Source: Xiphydria camelus
Lineage: Eukaryota > Arthropoda > Insecta > Hymenoptera > Xiphydriidae
Reading direction: 5' to 3'
Length of the DNA: 64,000 nucleotides
NCBI GenBank assembly: GCA_963678675.1
Contig: OY783199.1
Span: forward strand, 26,161,546 to 26,225,545
The position numbers were made by a program, and so were the translations under genes. The notes below the pieces were generated by a model that saw only the letters and a program-made list of their open reading frames with translations, made no database searches and had not been told where the DNA came from. Shown piece after piece: positions 24,701 to 37,700 of this stretch (positions within the stretch are counted from its first letter, which is position 1; each line of letters begins with the position of its first letter).

Positions 24701-27700
24701 CCTTTGAGATTGCTTCAATATATCTGTGATTTTCGAGATCAGCATGAAAAAATACATAAGGTAGGGTGATCAAGCGATCAATTCCGAGATTTTGATTATC
24801 GCGAAAAATTAAAAACATACCTAGGGGTACCAATTAATATGAGATACAAGTAAAGAGGGAATTCCCCTTGGCGTACGAGAAATTAATTTTAAGGAGAATC
24901 TTTGGCCTGCGTCCAAAACGCGATTTTCGAAGAGGCTTTCTCTCGATAAATCAATTACGATTGATCCGCCCCCGCCAGGGATATCAATTTACAGCGAATT
25001 CCATTAGTTATTCCTTCGATTCGAGTGGCAGACAGAAAACGCCGAAAATTTGTGACAAAGGAGGCAATAATAGATACGAAAGCTCAATGGACAGGACAAA
25101 GAAGCTGGCGGAGGCCATATACTCGTAGGAACCAGCTTCGGCGGAGCCACGACGGCTGGCGCCAGAGGAGACGCTTTTATATCCCCTCTACCTCGGCACC
25201 GTCTGACCCCATAAACGCGTGGTATAGAACTCGAGGGACTTCTGTATGTAACTACACTACAACTCGATACACACGTACCTATTCTCCTCGCCACACGACA
25301 TAATCATAGCTCATGCAACCTAATGAACAGTAAACCCAGTGAAACCAAGGCAATAACTCTGGAAACCAAGCGTATTTTACGAACAATGTATAGCTGAATG
25401 TAACTCGTTTACGGGGCAGGGAATTATTAAGAAAGAAAAAAAGAGGAAGATAAATAGAACAAAGGGGAGAAGACAAAGAAGGAATACGAGACGAAGAAAA
25501 AAAGCGATTCTTCATCTCGTAGAGGATCACAATTCGCTGCCAACATTTTGACAAAGGAACATCCGTTCCGCCCGAATCTGATCCCGAGGTTTCGACGTCG
25601 ATTTATCGCGTTACACCGCGAATTCGCGGCACGGCCAAAATTCTTGCGAAAGACCTTCGAGCTTCTCGGAAACGGCGAAGGACTCGCACCACCCGTGTGC
25701 CGATCGATGAGGATAAATCCTGCGCTCAAGCGGATTTACACCGCGGGAAGAGGCGCACGGTACTCCGGGGGTCACGCAGTTCGCCATGTGGGCCAAGGTT
25801 GTCACGCCATTGTGCACAAATACACCCATACTCGAGAGCATAGTTACACGTACCCTCGCGCTAGACCGACCCTACACGCCGCGTAAAAAAGCCCTTCGCA
25901 CCAACGAGAAATTACCGTGGCTCGAGGTTACCAAGATTTATCGCACAACGCACGCCTCTGTGGGAACTCGCCACGATAGTCGACGTTGTCACGCGATTTA
26001 GTGATTTTTCAAACGAACTCCGCGAATTCTTGAAATTCGCATTTTTCTCGGATAAAAGCTGTCGTCACTTTGAACTCGAAGGGGCTCGCTGATCGTATGA
26101 TTTCGGCAGTTTATACACGATTTTGCGATGAATCAACGAAACAGAATTTAAAGAGACACTGCGTCAATTTCTCAAACCGGAACAGACACGAAATATTTAC
26201 GCTCGAATTGCGTAACGGGACGGCCGACGTCTGTTTGCAAAAATAGTGGGACGAGCGATGAAGCGAAGAGGATGAATTAGCCGAGAAACGTGCGACGACG
26301 GCGAAGGAGGAGAAAATAAACAGAGTTGGTGGGATACGCAATGCCGCCGACGTGCCGTTACAACGTCGACTGGCATTGTGTGTCGCCTGTCTGGCTCGCA
26401 CTCAAAAATCCCGCTGACTCAAAACCTATTACCAAGCATCTTCGTATTTCCGATAAAATCGTCTATATTTAGATAGCGCCCAGCTAGAAATATCCGAGAA
26501 AGTTACCCGGCCGGAATTCGCGCGATCGTACGCGCCCAGGGGACGCTTTAATCGCGCGGAATCATCCCCGAAACGCGAATTTCCCAGAAGAATATCGAAA
26601 CGATGATTCAAGGAACCATTCCGCCCCCTGCGTCGTCGACGGAAATAGCCGGGGAAATTCAGATTTTCGTCGGATTCCAACCGGTGGTAGTGGCGAATCA
26701 TTTGGGACAATTTTGATTCGATGATGCAATCGATTTGAGGCACTCTAATTTGAGAGAAAATAGTAGGGACACATCAAACTTTGCAACCGGTGGGTTTCAC
26801 AGAATTTCCTTCCATAAGCGCGCCGCGTCCAGCTGCGCCTAATGGAAGGCAACCGCGAAGCGCATTTACAGCGGAATATAAAGCGTATCACCCGGTTCGC
26901 TCTCATTCTGAGAAAAAGATAACGCGGCCTGCTGGGAGAAGCTGGTCGATCGATCGAGAATTTTCAACCTTTTAAGGTCGACTTGCAGAAGGATACATTC
27001 GAACCAGAGCGAGTATCAGAGAGGTATAAGTCACTTTTCAACACCATCCGCAGTATTTCGACGCTTCTAACGCCTTTACCGTAGGAAACTCAAGAATCCC
27101 GATAAAATCCTTCTTTGTACATTTTCCGTTCGCTCAGATTTAATCGCGCGTCTTGATCCATCCGCGGCGAGGTAGCGCACACACAGAAGCGTTAATATAT
27201 ACACCGCGACTGACATTGAAAACTGACTCACACACCAATCCGAATCTCGCCGGCTCATTTACATCTACCGACTCGCTCGCTAGAAACGCTTCCGCGTTTG
27301 GCCTCGAGCACGTGTGCGCCGGTGCTCGCTACACGATCGGCTAATAACGAGAGAAAAGTCGTTGCTGTTCCATTCGATATGTCAGAACGACACGAAAGGA
27401 ATAGTTTGTGGAGTAAGAAAAACCTGCGAGCCAAATGATCAATCCCTCCCCGCCGCCTATCACTACGTATGCGAGAAGCAAAGTATTATGCAAATTGACG
27501 CGATAACGCGAAACGTAATTTACTCGTGGATGCGGCGCGTCGAGCGTTCGAGTTTCTGCGGTCTAGAAAGACCCGATAAGAAGGAGCATCGGAGCGACCG
27601 GCCAAGTATGCGAGTACCGAGGGTACGAGTGGCGCGAGAAGTCAACAACCTCCACGCTTCATTCCCGAGTCGCATAGCGGGGTTTGTGCCAAACTATTCC

Positions 27701-30700
27701 TCGACGATGAACCGCTCCCAGTACGCGCGCTCTTTTGGTCCCTTTTGTCGTCAGCTCGCACATTTGCGAGAGGAGGACGAGAGAAGGCGAGAGAGCGGGA
27801 GAGAGAAAGAGAGAGCAGCTCACACGCCGCTTCAAAGAGAACGTGACACGCCGTTCGAACGAGGCGGACTGCCGACCGTATCGTTCGACATCGCCGAGAG
27901 AGCTCTCAGATAATTCGAGTCGATTCGAAAGACCGTTTCGGAGTTTCGATGTCTCGTTTTGCGATTCAAAGTATCTGTGCTCCGCCTACCGCGGAGCTCG
28001 ATACGTGACAGAGGCGAAACGACAACGAAGAGACGTTACTCTCCCGTCCCGAGAAGATATCCATGCAACTCACCCTCGCGGACGCGACGCTCTTTTCCGC
28101 AGAGACTCCGTCGACCTCGACACGCGCCCTTGCCGCCGTCGCGGCGCTCTGTTCCTTGTACGAGACGTCACCCGCCTGCAGTGCCCTCATTTCCGCGGTG
28201 TTCGCCGTCGCTTTTTCCGCGCTGAAGCCGTCGGTCACCACCTGAAAACAAAGTGACAAATTTTTCCTTCAAATAACGATCTCACGATCTACGCTCGCGA
28301 TCGCGAGATGCCGAGCTCTAACCAGCGATCGTACTAATCATATCGCCGGATGATTACGAGGAAGGGAAAATGCGGTCGACGGCGAAGTTTCACACGTGGG
28401 CGACGAGTCGGCCTTCGAGGTGTAACTGCGCCAGATACACTCGACATCGATAAGCCTCGGTATACCTGAAGGGAGACCTTGGAGCTGACTGAGAATCTGC
28501 GCGGCAACGATACGACACGGTATTGGCCGCTGCCGACTGTGGCGCAACTCTCCGATCGGTACAATGGAATATCTTGAAGTCGACTTCGCGTCGCGCTCGA
28601 TGGATCTATAAATTACGCTCTTCTCGGCACCCAAGCCATATCGAACGGCGCTTTTCGAAATTTATCGTCCACGCGATTATTTACGCGAACGCGCGCACAG
28701 TCGATGATTTCTCGTATTTTGCGCGACGACGTACAACGAAATTACACGCGACGCGACACCAGCAGTCGGCTGACGGCGGCCGTGCAGCGCTCGCCTATTT
28801 TCGTCGCGCGACTTAACTTCTGCAACGTGACATCGCCTTCTGGCCAACCGGACCGGCGATCCGGACGCTGCTGTTAGCTAGCGCGCGGAATGATTGAAGG
28901 AAAATGAGAAAGCCGTATCGACACCACGCTCACCTTAGTTTTCGACGCGCTGGTCATCTTCTTCTGCTCGAACTTCATCGTCTCCGGTCCCGCCGGTATG
29001 CTGGACATGTTCGACATGTTCGTCATGTTCGCCATGCTTATGGGCGGACTGATGTTGTGCAGATTGTTGAGGGTATTGAGGGAGCTCAGCTGCGAGGGCG
29101 AACCACCCGCAAGGGTGACCGTTCCCGATACAGGGGGAGGAGTATCCGGGTCTGGAAAGGTGACGAGCGGCTCCGACAAGTCGCCATCTTCCGGTCCACT
29201 GCCGTCTCTGCAAATTCGTGGAAACACACAGTCAAATCCCGTTATTGTCGTGATTGGTTGCACTCACGACCAAGTCGAGGCACGCGAACGGAAGGACGGA
29301 CGATCGCGAGGGGATGCGACGAACCAAAACGTACGGCTCTTCGCCCGCGAGACACCACGTGTCACTGCACTCGCGAGGGACCAGTCATCGATCTGTGACC
29401 GGTCGTTCCTCTTTCCCGATCATCACCGAGCGACACTATATCCATTTCACGCGTGCTCGACGTCACCCCCGCGCGATCTCCCTCACTCGATCGACAATCG
29501 ACCTCACCTGTCGACCAGATTCTCCACGCTGCTTCGTAGTCGTTGTGAGAAATTCGTAGATATATTCTTCATCTCGGAGATGCCGCGCTTCAGTTCGGTG
29601 AGATCGCTCTTCATCGAGCTCGCTTTCATCTCACTCGAAGACGAGGTGGAGACGATCCTCTGCGAGGACTTGGCGAGCCTGCTGGAGCTGCTGGTACTGC
29701 TCGTCTGGCTCTGGTTCGTCAGCATCTGGCCCAAGTCAAGTGACGTTTCATTCTATTAAAATCCAATGTGACTCATAACTCGCGTCGTGACGTCGAGTCC
29801 ACCACCACCTCTTCCTCGGCACCGCGAAATACGGCCGAAGACTCAGGTAAGTCATTCTCTGGTAAGGAGCCAATGCTCGGCGAATTTTCGCTACGGCGCG
29901 ACCAATGGGAGGGACGACTACGCCGGAAAGTGACGATATTCTTGCGAGCGGTTTATAATGGGTATTCCGACGAGGCGAGAGGAAGGGAGAGAGACACAGG
30001 TGGACCGGTAGGCGAAGAGAGATGGAGACGATACTTCAAGGCAGTCGAGAGAGGAGTTCGGGAATCGATTCCGTCGTCACGAACTCGAAACGGTGCTCGT
30101 CTCGAAACGACCGGTAGGCGTCACTGATGGACTTTGACGTAATTGCGTAACGAGGAGAGCCGGTTAAAGGGACCCGTGACTATTTTCGGGAAGACGCGGC
30201 CCCCTTGAACGGACGGGAGGAAACAAAGAGTTCACCGCGGCGCGGAGAGTCGAACCTCCCCGAGGAAGGGGGGATGACACTTTTTTGAGCGAAACTTCAA
30301 TTTTCAATTCGGCAATCGGGGGCCGAAAGTGACTCGAATTTTCGCGACCACTTCGCGGAATACTCGTCGACGCCGCTAACGACTCTGGGTCTTCGAAGGG
30401 AACGCGGCCAAAAATAATGTAATTCCTCTTTCGCGCGCGCCACTTGGCACCGCGATCGGAGTCACCTCGGCCGCTTCTCGAAAGACCGCGACCGCGTTGA
30501 TCGAAGGACCCGGAAAGGACTGCAACGCCTACGCGACCTAGCCCTCGGCTTCCGCGAGACGCGGAAGGCGATGACACGGTTACTTATTTTCGGAAGTTAT
30601 GTCAGAGACCGCGATCGGATATCGGTGAAATGTGAATAAGGCGAAAATTTCCGGGAGCGTGTAGGCGTCGCGACGCCGGTCAGCGCCGTTGTGTCGGTCG

Positions 30701-31786
30701 AGAGGATTAATTGGCGACGCGTGACCGAGAGACGGGCGGACCTCGTCGTCACGCGTGAAACTGGGAAGAATTTGACGGCGAGTTGAATTATCGCGGGAGA
30801 AAGTGCGAGTGCGCGATGTAGTTCGAGAGGTGATAACGCTGACGTCGCGAAACGCCGGAGAATTTAAACGAACGTTCGATTTCGCAAAATCCTCGATCGT
30901 TACGTTTTTCGATGTCGGTGCGAGAGAAACGCGGCGAAATCGAGCGAAAGCGGAGTGTAGCCGCGTCAACCGCGTCGCGCTGTGCTACGCTTGTTCGGTG
31001 GGCGCGTTGAATGAATCGTTCCACGGTAGGAAAACTGTAAATATGCGCTCGCCGACCTATACAAGCACCGTACGTCGCGTCGACCTTGTTTACCGCGGCG
31101 ATGTTCGCGGAACTCGTACGGGGAAGGGAAATGCTGGGAGGTGTGTGCGCAGGTGGTGCAGCGCACCGTCGCGCAACGCGACTCTAGCGATGTGACATTT
31201 TGGGCGGGGCGCACAACCGCGGTGTATTCGCGACACTAGCGAGAGACGCTAATCGGAGGATGAACAAAATCGACGATCACTTGTGGTCGTAATTACAGGA
31301 CCGCCAGAATTATCCGGATGCGATCGATCCTCGCGTGCACACCCGTTCGAGAGATAGTTCAATGACCTCGAGAAGAGGAGCCCTGTCTTCCCGTAGTTGT
31401 CACGCGGAGATTATGCGTATAATGAAAAGAAGAGTGGGAAGAAAACAGCACAGAAATTCCTCCAGCATATCATAAAGACGATGCGCGGCCGTAAACATCG
31501 TCTGTTCTCGAGACACACGACACTCACGTCGGGAGGAATTCGATAAGCCAAGACGGACTTTTGACGCGCGGCGGAAAAAGAGGCGCCACGGATGCAAGCG
31601 GTCCTAAAATCCGTGTACGGAAAAACGAAGAAGCGGAGCGATTCTCACCTGCGACGTCGTGACCTGGGGATGATGGACGTGGGTCACGTGGGGTCTTCCA
31701 GCCACCAGGTTGTTCTTCTTCTGGAAATTCTCCATGACGGACTGCATGTCCCCGTTCTCGCCCCCCTCCACCGGGAACTCCGACAT
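14657..31786 (-). CDS. Sarm: SARM1/Ect4 orthologue: ARM-SAM-SAM-TIR NAD hydrolase
   Basis: Known role of the family: an autoinhibited NAD-consuming TIR enzyme that drives axon degeneration, with a further role in innate immune signalling. Shared exons: 31649-31786, 29508-29725, 28934-29207, 28074-28241, 20121-20222, 17079-19076 and 16809-16975. They are followed by one of two last exons (16520-16709 or 14657-15710), giving 1084 or 1372 residues. Residues 1-300 are low-complexity, Ser/Met/Asn-rich and predicted disordered. Exon 6 (residues 301-966) carries the ARM repeats (about 350-720), SAM1 from about 735 ([17 protein letters not shown]), SAM2 to about 868, and the TIR start [10 protein letters not shown] near 886 with the BB loop DVERLEAG. 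Exon 7 begins with the catalytic Glu of the WxxxE motif (W-V-H-R-E, residue 967) and completes the TIR ([20 protein letters not shown]). The first coding exon begins exactly at a CAG acceptor followed by ATG, so an untranslated first exon lies upstream. Internal ATGs in exons 5 and 6 could serve shorter isoforms. Confidence 0.93.
15711..16519. other. Interval between SARM last exons A and B
   Basis: Non-coding on inspection. It carries the 3' UTR of the exon A form and the acceptor of exon B. No other feature seen. Confidence 0.5.
16520..16709 (-). CDS. Sarm: SARM alternative last exon A (canonical short C-terminus)
   Basis: The acceptor before 16709 joins exon 7 in phase 2, giving residues [16 protein letters not shown] and onward to a TGA at 16520-16522, 63 residues in all. 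The start RFMRGE followed by a Ser/Asp-rich tail resembles the C-terminus of other SARM1 proteins, which run into RFLQG and a Ser-rich end, so this is likely the ancestral ending. A candidate poly(A) signal (tttatt on plus) lies at 15734-15739, just before the acceptor of exon B. This fits polyadenylation choice deciding between the two endings. Confidence 0.8.
19077..20120. other. SARM intron 5
   Basis: GT donor at 20120 (GTAGGA on minus) and AG acceptor before 19076. About 1 kb, no coding content recognised. It could hold an internal promoter for shorter isoforms starting in exon 6, but no element can be named. Confidence 0.5.
24234..24360. mobile_element. Hairpin MITE, complete copy
   Basis: Imperfect palindrome: gtgatacgccttatacttcg at the left is mirrored by taccgcgatgtataaggtgt at the right. 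Internally, gttgccctccacaggcgcag is mirrored by gctgcgcctgtctgaaggca. It folds over nearly its whole length and has no coding capacity. Related half copy at 26831-26893 and a further related stretch at about 62311-62348. Confidence 0.75.
24612..24775 (-). repeat. Dispersed AT-rich repeat, copy 1
   Basis: On the minus strand it starts gatcaccctaccttatgtat and continues through an aatcacagatatattgaagc stretch. The same order of blocks recurs at 53548-53690 on the plus strand and, in shorter inverted form, at 53702-53748. Class unknown. Confidence 0.65.
26831..26893. mobile_element. Half copy of the 24234 hairpin MITE
   Basis: agctgcgcctaatggaaggc, then aaccgcgaagcgcatttaca, then tataaagcgtatcaccc match the right half of the element at 24234-24360, including the outer end gtgatacgc read in reverse. 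Confidence 0.7.
29726..31648. other. SARM intron 1
   Basis: Donor GTGAGA at 31643-31648 and a weak-tract acceptor (cttgggccag) before 29725. CpG-rich, no coding feature recognised. Confidence 0.5.
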
Positions 31787-34700
31787 CTGCAATTCAACGA
31801 GTAAACGCGTATCAGAGAGTCGGTCAAATTCAAATCGTCCGTTTCGCGCTTCATTCGCATGTCGACACGCGCGCGCCGATTCTACTATATGTATGAGGAA
31901 ATTCTTGGAGATAATTCGCGGTAATTCACGCGGTTGTGAAAAGTGGGCGTTTCCTTTTCATTTCGATTCTTCGAGGAGCAAAAATTCTCGTGTACCTATA
32001 GGATGGTCATTTTCGATGACATAAAAGTACGACCCAACGTGGCTGCGATACGCGCGCGCGCGCGGGACCTTGAGAGGATTTTTTGACAAGTTGTTCGTTT
32101 GTTGTCGGATTACTGCAAACCATACAGAGGGAAATGTTCGATGCGATGTTTGCCGAGAATGTTGTTTACCTTCGCGAGTGCCAAATATACGCAGACGTGT
32201 ATTATCGTCGTACGCTACAGCCTCTCGTTCGGTAGCAGCGAGAAACTTTTAATTCAAGCTTTTCTTCGTTGCGATTACCATAAATCATCGCGTACGACAT
32301 TGTCTTTGGATGTCAGTCGGACCGCGACGAGCCACTCGCGCAGCTTCTCTGCTCGAAATGACCACTCTGTCATCGCCTCTCGAGAAACGCCAGAGTCGCT
32401 TATCCCGCGGTTACGCCGGATATTCCATAACGAGACTCTCGATTGCGTTTTAGAAAGGCGCAGGTGCGAGACGAGATGATAAACTGGTACACCCACGTTC
32501 CAGCTCCATTTAACGAAACGAGTCGAACTCGAACCTCGTCGAACGATCGTTTCCCGGCTCCATTAATCTCGAAATCGACGTACATACGACCGGTCGCTCT
32601 TAGAACAGCTCGATGCGGTCGAATTAATTGGCGGTGTTCGAGCTGCCCTCCTAACGACGGCCGACGCCTACGAGCGAGAAAAAGACTATCGCGAATGAAC
32701 CCCGTGCGAACTGCATCGTGACTCGACTGCGGCAAGGCGAAGCGATTGCACTCTAATATTCGCCGCGACTATCACGATCGTTCTCAATAGTCATCGCACC
32801 GATCATTATTATCGTGGCAAATGACAGAGCCACGTACCACTGCAATCGTCGTTATTTCCAACTCGGACGCGAATATCCACGCGTCGCGCCTCCTCGAGCC
32901 TCGGGAATTTCGAACGTCTCGTAACGCTGGCGCGCACGTGCGTGCGAAACCGAGTGGCGAAACAGCACGCTGCCAACGTGGATTTCCCGACGAGTAGCGC
33001 TCGAGGTGATATAGCGACGAAAAGCGAGGAGGCGGTGCCGCGCGAGGTCCGCGCGCGCAGTGGCCCGGAAAAATAATGGTGCGCGCAATCAGCAGGCTTG
33101 GCCACGAGCTACATACATAGCCGGGGCTATTGTCGCCATGCGTCTACCCGTCTACCTACCTGTCTCTGCGACACCGCATCGGGAGAGGTAACGAGAGACG
33201 CGGATACGCGTAAGAACACTCGAGAAAATCTTACAGCTGGCCGACGGATGAAATCCGATACTTCCGATCAACGGGCACATTCTCGCCCGTCGCATGCTCG
33301 ACACGCGTACGGGTTCGTGCGACTTCGTGCAACTCCGCGCCAGACGTTACGAGAAGATTTCAATTATCGCTGCACTCACTTTAACGCGCATCTAGGCTGC
33401 CCCTCGAGTGACCGTGTGGCACGGACGAACAAAGACCCTGAAGCGATCAGCTCTTCTCGCCGGTTGTCAAGCCGGACATAACTCCCAGACGGAGAAAGTC
33501 CGTCTTCGATCGATCGGTCCACGCGACTATCGAATCGTGCGATTCACCAGCGACGAGAAACGCCGACCCGATCCACGATCACGTGTCACTGTCCACAGCC
33601 GGCTCGGCCGACAGCGTTTTCAACACACTCCGCTTTTCCCGACGACGGCACTCAACCGACTGGCCAACCGTACGAACGGTCGATATCACCGACGCGACGC
33701 ACGCTTTTCACGAACTACCTACACAGGCGCAAAGATTTAACCGACGGAGCACCAGAACGGCGTTCGATCGAGCGCGAGGTAACACGCCGAAAGACGGTCA
33801 GCGTCGTACTGACTGAATCCGCCGACTGGTGGTCGATACCCCGACGTGCGCGCCGCCGTGGCAGCCGCGGCGGCCCGGCGAAATGCCTGTACTGTGCTAA
33901 GCCAACGCAGAGTTTAGTAGCCAAGAGGCTTTCGTATGGTTGGTATGTGTAGGTATGCTCGGGGGGAGATGTTTATATGCTTTTTACTTGGCGCGGATCA
34001 ATCTATCCGCTTCGATGAAAGGGATTTCGATATCGGTGTCGAGCAATGTATATTTTATAAGGCTTGCGTACGCGTGAGAACAGAATAAAATGGCAAGGAA
34101 TTCACGCAACGCAAGAGATTGATATGTTATTAAATAATTAAGCCTCCGCACTTGCATATCGATTTCTCGATTACAAAGTTTCAGCTCGGCATTGCGACTA
34201 TATGGGAGAAACGATTATCGAGCGCGGAGATAAATAGATGCGCGATATTCCTTCTCCGCAAAATCTGCGCGAGGAGACGCGTTACGAGATAAGTCATTTT
34301 TACCATGCTGGAGAAGGAGGAGGAGGAGGATCGCGGCGTTCCATTTCGAGATAGTACAGCCCGCAGCTGCGGATACACACGAGAGGCTCTATGCGCATCT
34401 TCCGCGTTCTTCTTTGTCCAATTAAGCCGAACGTATTTTTCGTATCTTCCGCGTTCTTTGTCCAACCGGATTGAATTTATCCCCCGAATTTGCTACGTCT
34501 CACACGTATCAAGGTGAGACGGAAACTGTCGCCCGTTCTCCCTCGGAACATTCGTTTCTCAGAATTGGCCATTCATCTACGCCCCGATTAGCGATTGTCG
34601 GACGATTGATCGAAGCGGAACCTCTTTCCTCCTTCTCGTTAGGCACTAGGATTATTCTTCCCGCGAGTTATCAATATCTGTCGCTCTTAATAAAGCCGCC

Positions 34701-37700
34701 ACCAATGGATCCTCGTCGCTTTTATTTCTCGGAACGAATCTCCCGCGATCGCGGCACGAATTACTTCAGACCCTTCCTTCCCGCCGCTATCAGTCCAATG
34801 TTGAATTTCTACGAAAATTCCCGCTCGTATTAATCGCGTGCATTCGCGTACGGCTTTCTGATTCCCGAAATCGCGTCTCTCGCTGACAAAGGAATGCTTC
34901 GCCGGGACTCTAATACCCGAGACGGAAAGAATCAACCCTCGCCTTTTCCTGGAACGAATCGTCTCCTCTCAGAGTTCTTTGATTCGCTCTAAACTCCTTC
35001 CCACCCCCTCTCTCCCCTTCTCTCGTCCCAATATAGATTCCTACGTGTATTACGCGCCACGCGGGTAATTCCCAAGTTTCGCACCGAAATTACACTCTGG
35101 ATGCTTCGCTCTCCGGATGCCGAAATCGACCGTGACGCCTATGCTCCGCGAACGAGCACTCGTTAGGTAACTCCGCGATGATTTCAATAGATACACGCGC
35201 GCGTTCGGAGCGACAATTTGGAAGCCGCGCTCGCGATGATGCGTACGGGAAGATCGTTCGCCTCCGGGCGGTTCGGCAGCCGTTGACGGATTCATATCGG
35301 GAAGGAATGCGAGGCATTTCTTATCTGTCCGTGACGACGCGTAGCGTGTAAAGTCCAGCGCGGGGGGCATTAGAGAGCCAGCTTTTTAAGCGGTCTACGT
35401 GTGTGCATTATCGCCACAGCTGCGCGAGGGACGATTCGACTCGTGGGGCAGTGCCGTTCGGCACGAACGAAATGTCAAGATCGTGTGACTTTTGACGAGC
35501 TCGGAAGAGGGAGGGCCCAGCTTGAATTAAAAAATGAGACCAGTCCGCGCGTGGACAATCTTTGACGTTCACGCGACGCAAAATTATGCCGATACGGCAC
35601 TGAATTGCGTTAGGGTGGCGCTGAAAAAGTGGTCTACAAAAGCGCGGGTCGTAACTCTCAACCGCGCGCGCACGTATAACGGGGTTTAAAATTTCGGGGT
35701 CCCGCGAATTGAGCTCGACGCATTTCGGAGGGCCGCACTCTCGGCGCGAAGTAGGTCGCCCGCGGATGATCCGCGGCGAGCGACGATCGACGAAAAACAA
35801 ACATCGTGCCTCGTGAAAGGCGCGAGACAAAGGTTGGAATGCGGTTCGACGAGTTCTCGAGGTGGCGAAAAAGAGAGAAAAGGAATAACGAGGAAGGTTT
35901 CACCACCGCGACGGGACGGGATGCGTGGAATTTTGGCGATGCCCCGCGCTTCTCGTGCTCGGCGCGGGTGACCACGGGCGAATGCGAACGCGAAGCAAGT
36001 GTGCCTGCCGAAATATTTCGACGCGATAACGCGCGATTGAGTCGAAACGAGGGGAAAAGTGGAGCGAATAACGAGCGAACGCGTTGTACTCGGTGGCGCG
36101 TTTGAAAAACAGAGATAAGTCCAATGTGGTCCAGGAACGCGGGACGGGTAATCTAGGTATCCGAAGAGAAACAGACCCGGGTAACGCCCTCGATGGGTCA
36201 GAGACCCCGGGGAAGTCGAGCAAACGAAGCTGCACAGGAAAGCAAACCATCGAGTCGTGTTTACGGAACGCCGCGTCGGTATCTCCACCCGCGGAGACAC
36301 TGACGAATGACTTTTCCAGCGGACTCTCTACACGCGCGAGGAGGGTTCGTGCACCCTCCGCGGCTGTCTCGCTCCGAGCGAGGGCCTCTAGCGCGTCGAA
36401 GGCAGGCGCGCGCAGCTGTAGGCGTCTGGACTGCAGTCAGACACAAAGAGTCGCGATCGGAGACGTCTCGGAGTGTCACGCGCCGCGGGGCTCCGGAGAC
36501 GCGCGCGTTTCTTCGCGCGACCTTACCGCGCGCGTAATGAATGCTCGGGCTGCACCTGGGCGCGCGAAAGCGATTAGATGCGCGCGTCCGAAGTGCACCT
36601 TCTTTTCTCGCGTGGCAAAATGCAGTCGTCGATGCATTCGAGTACAGCGCGCGATGCTTCCCGTTAACGTGGCGGAGGAAAACGGACGCGATCGCCTCTC
36701 GTTATCGATCGATCGATCGCGAGCCGCAGTCCACGCGGCAAAACGCACAGCGGATACGCGTGCCTCGAGACCAAACAAAGACGTTTCGAGCGCGAGGCGA
36801 GGAAGCCGTGCGCTTACATACGTCGCGCGGTACGAGGGAAACGAACGCCGGAATTCCTGAGGTCTCGAGAGTTAACGTAAACCAGACCGAGTCGATAATA
36901 AACAGTGGAGCGAGGCACAAGTCCGGCGTGCTCTGGGATCTTTGCGGATATTGTATAAACCTTTCAAAGTGATGGCAATTCAGTCGATGGTACTTGAGAG
37001 AGTTGAAAAATGAGAATTTTATTCCACCCCGGGTTATCCGCCGTTGCGAGTTAATTTAACGCTTAATTACATAGCACCGACGACAGGATGTACTCGCGGT
37101 CGGACGAGTGTCCCTCGATTCTCGGCTACCAACTCGAACGCGGGCCAATTATAATTGTAAAAGCACCGGCATTAATTACCCGTCGTCTCGCCGTAGGAGA
37201 TCGACGACTGCCTCTTCGGAGAGATCCCTCCGCCACAGATCTCAATTAACCTTTTCATTCTTGTCGGCGGGCGAGAGACCGGCTCTCCGCGCGGGCCGTC
37301 GCTTCGAATCTAAGAAAGTACCATTAATGTACTATGCCTGTACGTGGCGGTCTGGCACCCCACGCAGAAATCTCGAAACTGACCGCGATGCAGATGCGTC
37401 CGTGTGTAAGGATAGCGCGTGGGTGGCTTTGTGTCTAAATTTAGTCAAGCAGAAAGCATTATCCCCGTGGTAAAATACTCTTCGGGTTTTTACCGCCAGC
37501 GATCGACTGAATTCCGATCGAGGAACCGAGCTTCCCAGCGACTATGTTGGATTGTCTGATATAAATAATGGAGTTTTTTTTTCAATTTCAAATGCGCGCA
37601 GAAAAGATAACGTTTTAAGGTAATAGTATGTCACTTCGAAACGTTCATAAATACGCTCACTCTTGACTTCAAATCAAAACAAAAATGAAATCAAACGAAA

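Larger units (their letters stand above)
20223..28073. other. SARM intron 4 (7.9 kb)
   Basis: Large CpG-rich intron with many stop-poor but domain-free open frames on both strands. It contains a hairpin element at 24234-24360, a half copy of it at 26831-26893, and an AT-rich dispersed repeat at 24612-24775. No nested gene could be supported. Confidence 0.55.

Noticed and set aside
36084..36860. 258-codon plus-strand open frame
   Set aside because: Same reason: Arg-rich, overlapping open frames on both strands, no homology recognised.
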